NCBI GenBank assembly: GCA_022790905.1
Contig: JAAVYC010000234.1
Coordinates: forward strand, 1-10,789
DNA: 10,789 nt
Source of the DNA: Lachnospiraceae bacterium
Lineage (GTDB): Bacteria; Bacillota; Clostridia; Lachnospirales; Lachnospiraceae
Reading direction: 5' to 3'
Below, piece by piece: positions 6,702 through 10,789 of this stretch (positions within the stretch are counted from its first letter, which is position 1; the number at the start of each line of letters is the position of its first letter). The translations under genes were made by a program, and so were the position numbers. The notes beneath the pieces are model-generated. The model worked only from the letters and a program-made list of their open reading frames with translations, made no database searches and was not told where the DNA came from.

Positions 6702-7395
6702 TATCCCTTCCTCCAAAGAGTAATACCAGGCGCAAAAGCTGTAAAATCGCTGCAGCCGCACTTGCCACATAGGTCAAAGCCGCTGCTCCTAAGACTTTTC
6801 TCGTATAGCGCAGTTCCTGATCCTGTAACATATTTGTCGATCCCAAAATATGCACGGCACGATTTGAGGCATTAAATTCTACTGGTAAAGTCACCAATTG
6901 AAATAAGACAGCCAAAGAAAAGAACAAAATTCCAAGCTGAATCAAAAGCGTACCTGTATTAGTGTGAAAAAATAATCCAATGAGAATCAATGGCCATGCC
7001 AGCGTAGAACCAAAGTTTGCCACCGGTACCAGAGCTCCCCTAAATACAAGTGGAAAATATCCGGTCTGATGCTGAATCGCATGTCCGCACTCATGAGCCG
7101 CCACTCCGATTGCCGCCACAGAGGTACTTCCATAGACACTGTCAGATAAATTCAAAACCTTTGTCCTCGGATTATAATGGTCGGTCAAATTTCCCGAAAT
7201 ATGACCGATCTGGACATCGTAAATTCCGGCATTTTTTAAGATACGATCTGCTGCCTGCGCCCCAGTCAGTCCTGACATACTTCGATATTTTGAATATTTC
7301 GCATAAGTCATTTTCACTCTCGCCGACGCCAAAAGGCAGATGATAGCGCCAATAATTACTAAAATATAAGTTGAATCCCACCACCAATAAAACAT
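6694..7395 (-). CDS. YugP-family membrane zinc metallopeptidase
   Basis: This 233-residue integral membrane protein has a zincin motif, HECGH, at 101-105 in VAAHECGHAIQHQ, and a likely third zinc ligand at Glu173 in LPVEFNAS. Membrane segments are visible at about 8-24, 132-143, 150-172 and 203-227. This is the neutral zinc metallopeptidase type found in B. subtilis YugP (Pfam Zn-peptidase 2). Substrates are not established for the family. The start is an ATG with GGGAGGA about eight bases upstream, and the N-terminus MFYWWWDSTY is typical of Clostridia members. The gene sits between fmt and rsmB, as in many Lachnospiraceae, and its TGA overlaps the rsmB start. The steady linkage to translation genes is known only as context; what it cleaves cannot be read from the sequence. 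Confidence 0.92.
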   Translation of the reverse strand: MFYWWWDSTYILVIIGAIICLLASARVKMTYAKYSKYRSMSGLTGAQAADRILKNAGIYDVQIGHISGNLTDHYNPRTKVLNLSDSVYGSTSVAAIGVAAHECGHAIQHQTGYFPLVFRGALVPVANFGSTLAWPLILIGLFFHTNTGTLLIQLGILFFSLAVLFQLVTLPVEFNASNRAVHILGSTNMLQDQELRYTRKVLGAAALTYVASAAAAILQLLRLVLLFGGRDND

Positions 7396-7425
7396 AAATA
7401 TTTCCTCCCGTCTTTCGACTGATTA

Positions 7426-7509
7426 TCATTCCTTGGTAAACTTTGTTCCTTCCGGCAAAGACACACCACAGAGAAAAGCTTCCGTTGTCATGCGTTTCTT
7501 TCCTTCCAA
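7426..7509 (-). other. In-frame Fmt C-terminal tail beyond a TAA stop
   Basis: After the TAA at 7512-7510, the fmt frame continues for 27 sense codons, LEGKKRMTTEAF then LCGVSLPEGTKFTKE, and ends at a TGA (7428-7426). Homologous Fmt proteins continue past this point with Leu-Gln-Leu-Glu-Gly-Lys-Lys-Arg-Met, so the TAA stands exactly where a Gln codon (CAA) is expected. Replacing it would give a 311-residue protein of normal length. The tail ends 30 bases before the next gene, matching the spacing of this operon. An ATG at 7491 could allow reinitiation but would yield only 21 residues. Confidence 0.9.
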
Positions 7510-8361
7510 TTACAACTCCTGCGGAACCAGAATCCCATCCGCTGTCTGAATCCCAAAACTACTCTTTCCAAGTTTTATTATGCTTCCCGCCTCCGCAGGG
7601 TCACCGCCTTCCTTTATCTCTGCCTTCCAGATTTTTAATGTTTTTCCGCTATAATAAGTATAGGTACTAGGCCACGGATTTAATCCCCTGACTAATCTTT
7701 CCAATTCTACAGCCGATTTGGAAAAATCCAATTCTCCAAAAGATTTTTTGATCAGACCAACTTTCGTCGCCTCCTCATGGTTTTGAGGAATAAATTTTGC
7801 GGATCCATCCTCCAGTGCCCGCAGGGTCTTTACGGCAAGCCCTGCGCCGACTTCCGCTAATTTATCAAATAAGCTTCCTCCCGTCTCGTCTTCTGCAAGT
7901 TCCACTTCTTCTTTTAGAATCATATCGCCGGTATCCAATCCTTCATCCATGCGCATGGTTGTCACACCGCTGACTTTCTCACCTTCGATAACCGCCCATT
8001 GAATCGGCGCCGCCCCTCTGTATTTTGGCAGCAACGAAGCATGCAAGTTGACACAGCAGTATTTTGGCAAATCTAAGATCTCTTTTGGAAGAATCTGCCC
8101 AAATGCCACGACAACGATACAGTCCGGTTCATATTTTTTTAATTTTTCAATCCCGGACTGTTCACGCACTCTCTCCGGCTGAAAGACTTCGATTCCATGT
8201 GCAAGCGCCGCCTCTTTTACTGGAGACGGCTGCAATTTTCCACTTCTGCCTCTCGGTTTATCCGGCTGCGTCACCACAAGACATACCTCATTTCCATCGC
8301 GAATTAATGCCTCTAATGTTCCCACGGCAAAATCTGGCGTCCCCATAAAAATAACTCTCAT
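7510..8361 (-). CDS. fmt: Methionyl-tRNA formyltransferase, cut short by TAA
   Basis: Fmt formylates Met-tRNAfMet with 10-formyl-tetrahydrofolate for initiation. The visible 283 residues hold the full N-terminal catalytic Rossmann domain: MRVIFMGTPDFAV at the start, the tRNA-contacting loop around 34-47, NLHASLLPKYRGAAPIQW with catalytic Asn105 and His107, and GLDTGD with Asp143. Most of the C-terminal OB-like domain follows (about 206-283, including RGLNPWP at 225-231). The family is usually about 310-317 residues, and the missing 27-28 are still encoded in frame after the TAA. The start ATG at 8361 lies 3 bases after the def stop and has GGAG eight bases upstream. The catalytic site is intact, but loss of the last strands of the tRNA-binding domain could weaken or destroy activity. 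It may be a new pseudogene, a partly active enzyme, or a sequence error. Confidence 0.93.
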   Translation of the reverse strand: MRVIFMGTPDFAVGTLEALIRDGNEVCLVVTQPDKPRGRSGKLQPSPVKEAALAHGIEVFQPERVREQSGIEKLKKYEPDCIVVVAFGQILPKEILDLPKYCCVNLHASLLPKYRGAAPIQWAVIEGEKVSGVTTMRMDEGLDTGDMILKEEVELAEDETGGSLFDKLAEVGAGLAVKTLRALEDGSAKFIPQNHEEATKVGLIKKSFGELDFSKSAVELERLVRGLNPWPSTYTYYSGKTLKIWKAEIKEGGDPAEAGSIIKLGKSSFGIQTADGILVPQEL

Positions 8362-8364
8362 CTA

Positions 8365-8841
8365 TTATTCTCCGTCCTCCTCATACTCTACATCATAAAT
8401 ATCCCCTTCTACGAGTTCCGTATACAAATGTCCATCCAAATGATCTAATTCGTGACAGAATGCCCGCGCAAGAAGTTCCGTTCCCTCCAATTCACGCTCT
8501 ACCATATTCTCGTCTAATGCACGCACTTTTACATAATTTGGCCTTGTCACCTGTCCCGCTTTTCCAGGGAGACTTAGGCAGCCCTCGCTTCCCGTCTGAC
8601 TTCCATCCGTCTCTACAATCGTCGGATTAATTAACACGATCGGTCCCTCTCCGACATCCACAACGACAATTCTTTTTAAGACGCCAACTTGACTCGCCGC
8701 TAATCCGGCTCCGTTCGCCTCGTGCATAGTCTCTATCATATCTTCAATCAATGTTGCAATCCTCGGTGTCATTTCTGTCACCTCTTTGCAGCGTTTTTTT
8801 AATACCTCATCTCCCTGAATACGAATTGTTCTAAGTGCCAT
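8365..8841 (-). CDS. def: Peptide deformylase
   Basis: This metal enzyme removes the formyl group from the N-terminal Met of new proteins, undoing the modification made by Fmt on the initiator tRNA. The 158-residue protein has the three deformylase motifs: GAGLAASQVG at 44-53 (Gln51), EGCLSLPG at 87-94 with metal ligand Cys88, and HELDHLDG at 130-137 with His130, Glu131 and His134. A short acidic tail ends it. Two ATGs lie in tandem (8844 and 8841). The AGGAGG upstream is only 2 bases from the first and 5 from the second, and the start MALRTIRIQGDEVL fits the family, so 8841 is chosen. The gene follows priA by about 19 bases and precedes fmt by 3; def-fmt is a classic operon pair. Confidence 0.97.
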   Translation of the reverse strand: MALRTIRIQGDEVLKKRCKEVTEMTPRIATLIEDMIETMHEANGAGLAASQVGVLKRIVVVDVGEGPIVLINPTIVETDGSQTGSEGCLSLPGKAGQVTRPNYVKVRALDENMVERELEGTELLARAFCHELDHLDGHLYTELVEGDIYDVEYEEDGE

Positions 8842-8860
8842 CATTTCCTCCTATCTTCCG

Positions 8861-10789
8861 CTAAAAACCATTTACAGGGTTAAAGTCAAATTGTACATAT
8901 GTCTCCCCCTGAATGGTTTGCGTCTCTATCCATTGTTCTATCTTATCTTTCACAGTGACCAATTTTTCATATTGATTGCTTTTTAAATATAATATTTTTC
9001 GATATATATCGTTGATCTTGCCAACCGTTGGACTGGTTGGACCAATCAATGCTATTTCTTTCATTTCTAACTCTCTGATTCTTTGCGCCAAAATCTGCGC
9101 CGTCTTCTTTGCATTCTCTTCCTCACTTGACAAAATCAAAACCACCAAAAGGTTCCACACCGGAGGATAATTCAAAAGATCGCGATAACGAATCTCCTGT
9201 TCATAAAAACATTCATAATTCTGCTCTTTTGCCGCCTGAATACTGTAATGTTCTGGGGTATAGGTCTGAATCACTACTTCTCCCGCCTTCTCTCCCCTCC
9301 CAGCTCTTCCCGCCGCTTGCGTCAGAAGCTGGAATGTCCGCTCTGCCGAGTGATAATCCTGCACGTAAAGAGACATATCTGCCGCTAAAACGCCGACTAA
9401 CGTGACATTGGGAAAATCATGTCCCTTGACGATCATCTGAGTCCCAATCAAGATATCTGCCTCCTGGTTGGAAAATGCCGAGAGTATTCTTTCATATCCA
9501 TCTTTCGTTCTAGTCGTGTCCGTATCCATCCGAATCGTCCTTGCCATTGGGAAACGCTTTTTTACAATTTCCTCAATTTTTTGAGTTCCCGCTTTAAAAC
9601 CTCCAATATAGTGGGAACCACATTCCGGACAAATCGTCGGTTCTTTCTCTTCATAATTACAATAGTGACAGATCAGTCTTCCTCCTCTATGCTGACTCAA
9701 AGATACGTCACAATGCGGACACTTCATAACGTGCCCGCATGCCCGGCACGAGAGAAACCCTGCCAATCCTCTGCGGTTTAAAAAAAGCATAATCTGCTGC
9801 TTTTTTTGCAGCCGTTCTTCGATCAGCTCCTGTAATTTGTGACTTAAAATCGACCGATTTCCTTCTCTTAATTCCTCCCGTAAATCCACAATGTGACATA
9901 CCGGAAGCGCTCTGTCACTCACACGCTTTTTTAATTCCAACAGCTGATATTCGCCCCTTTTTGCCCTGTAAAAACTCTCTAAAGACGGGGTCGCCGATCC
10001 CAATATGACCACAGCTTCTGACATCTTTGCTCTTTTTATTGCGGTCTCCCTCGCATGATATCTCGGTACCGTCTCGCTTTTATAAGATGTCTCATGCTCC
10101 TCATCTATAATGATAATCCCTATCTTTGAAAACGGTGTGAACAACGCTGAGCGGGGACCGATCATAATATCAATCTCGCCCTTCTTTGCCCTCTCGAACT
10201 GATCAAATCGTTCCGCTGGCGAGAGCTTGGAATTCATAATGGAAACCCGCGCTCCAAATCTCTGATAGAATCGCATAACAGTCTGATAAGTCAGGGCAAT
10301 CTCCGGGATTAAAACGATTGCCTGTCTGCCAAGCGATATGGTCTTTGCAATCAGCTCCATATAGACTTCCGTCTTTCCGCTACCTGTCACACCGTGTAAC
10401 AGGTAAGTATTATATTCCTTTTTTTGTACATCTGCCCAGACTCGATTTACAAGAAACTGCTGAGCAAAATTCAATTGGAGTACATCCTCCTTTTTTTGCA
10501 TATGATGAACGGGATTTCTGTAGTCTCTTTTGCTTATCACTCTCAAGATTCCCTGCTCTTCCAACGCCCGAATAACCGCTGCCTGGACTCCGAGCTTTTT
10601 AGTAATCAATTCTTTTGGCAGTTCTCTTTGCTCAAGCAGGGCATCCAACAATTTCTCTCTCGCAACACTATTCTTTCGGTTACATTCTTCAAAGCGCTCT
10701 CTTGCTTTTTCAGGTTCTAACGCCAAAACAATGATCTGTTTCTTTCTCTCATTCTCTCTGCGCTTGATGGGTATCACCGTCTTCAACGC
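8861..10789 (-). CDS. priA: Primosomal helicase PriA (5' end outside window)
   Basis: PriA recognises stalled forks and D-loops and reloads the replicative helicase. About 642 C-terminal residues are visible; the frame is open at the window edge, and full-length members have roughly 100 or more further N-terminal residues (part of the DNA-binding region). Counting from the Leu codon at 10786, there is Walker A GVTGSGKT at 132-139, the DEEH box at 228-231, GSATPS at 263-268, and eight zinc-binding Cys in four CxxC pairs between 347 and 389. Helicase motifs follow, including GTQMIVKGHDFPNV around 448-461 and QAAGRAGR at 490-497. The TTG at 10786 should not be taken as the start, because the family lacks a start there. 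The stop is a TAG at 8863-8861, just upstream of the def ribosome binding site. Confidence 0.97.
   Translation of the reverse strand, partial: ALKTVIPIKRRENERKKQIIVLALEPEKARERFEECNRKNSVAREKLLDALLEQRELPKELITKKLGVQAAVIRALEEQGILRVISKRDYRNPVHHMQKKEDVLQLNFAQQFLVNRVWADVQKKEYNTYLLHGVTGSGKTEVYMELIAKTISLGRQAIVLIPEIALTYQTVMRFYQRFGARVSIMNSKLSPAERFDQFERAKKGEIDIMIGPRSALFTPFSKIGIIIIDEEHETSYKSETVPRYHARETAIKRAKMSEAVVILGSATPSLESFYRAKRGEYQLLELKKRVSDRALPVCHIVDLREELREGNRSILSHKLQELIEERLQKKQQIMLFLNRRGLAGFLSCRACGHVMKCPHCDVSLSQHRGGRLICHYCNYEEKEPTICPECGSHYIGGFKAGTQKIEEIVKKRFPMARTIRMDTDTTRTKDGYERILSAFSNQEADILIGTQMIVKGHDFPNVTLVGVLAADMSLYVQDYHSAERTFQLLTQAAGRAGRGEKAGEVVIQTYTPEHYSIQAAKEQNYECFYEQEIRYRDLLNYPPVWNLLVVLILSSEEENAKKTAQILAQRIRELEMKEIALIGPTSPTVGKINDIYRKILYLKSNQYEKLVTVKDKIEQWIETQTIQGETYVQFDFNPVNGF

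Noticed and set aside
7172..7429. Minus-strand frame of 85 codons starting at the end of the Fmt tail
   Set aside because: It overlaps the zinc-peptidase gene in another frame, and that gene has the family motifs and the ribosome binding site. The frame resembles nothing known.
7510..7512. Genetic code reassignment of TAA to Gln
   Set aside because: TAA serves as the normal terminator of rlmN, rsmB, stp and the DUF378 gene in the same window, so general reassignment does not fit.
9419..9781. Plus-strand frame of 120 codons opposite priA
   Set aside because: It lies wholly antisense to the conserved PriA helicase and zinc-finger region, has no initiation signal and shows no recognisable domain.
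10784..10786. TTG at 10786 as the start of priA
   Set aside because: The coding frame continues to the window edge and PriA proteins have a longer N-terminal region, so this is an internal Leu codon of a truncated gene.

Overview
The window reads as a core chromosomal block from a low-GC, Gram-positive Clostridia, most likely family Lachnospiraceae. This rests on the gene order priA-def-fmt-(zinc peptidase)-rsmB-rlmN-stp-prkC-rsgA, a PASTA-domain PrkC kinase, AGGAGG-type ribosome binding sites and AT-rich codon use. It is inferred from gene order and protein style, not from a database match. Every supported gene lies on the minus strand, so transcription runs from position 10789 down to 1.

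Layout in transcription order: priA (5' end cut off by the window), def, fmt, a membrane zinc metallopeptidase of the YugP family, rsmB and rlmN. Then comes a small AT-rich interruption (about 4331-3676). Last are stp (PP2C phosphatase), prkC (PASTA kinase), rsgA and the first codons of another gene at the window edge. Spacing is tight on both sides of the interruption (gaps of 0-30 bases or short overlaps), as in an operon. The block joins replication restart (PriA), initiator-tRNA formylation and deformylation (Fmt, Def), rRNA modification (RsmB, RlmN), a Ser/Thr phosphorylation switch (Stp, PrkC) and late 30S assembly (RsgA, a known PrkC target in relatives).

Two things depart from the ordinary. 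First, fmt is cut by an in-frame TAA at 7510-7512, exactly where the family has a Gln codon. The next 27 codons (7509-7429) still encode a normal Fmt C-terminus ending at a TGA (7428-7426), so this looks like one recent nonsense change, a base-call error or recoding. Second, the rlmN-stp junction has been split. A decayed second copy of the rlmN 3' end lies directly against the stp start (3673-3755), about 86% identical by hand alignment to the intact rlmN end 659 bases away. Between the two copies sit a DUF378 small membrane protein gene, a possible 30-residue ORF, a terminator hairpin and a candidate promoter for stp-prkC-rsgA. This resembles the scar of an element that entered the 3' end of rlmN and supplied a new end, although no recombinase remains in view.

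No rRNA, tRNA, CRISPR array, insertion sequence or riboswitch was recognised.
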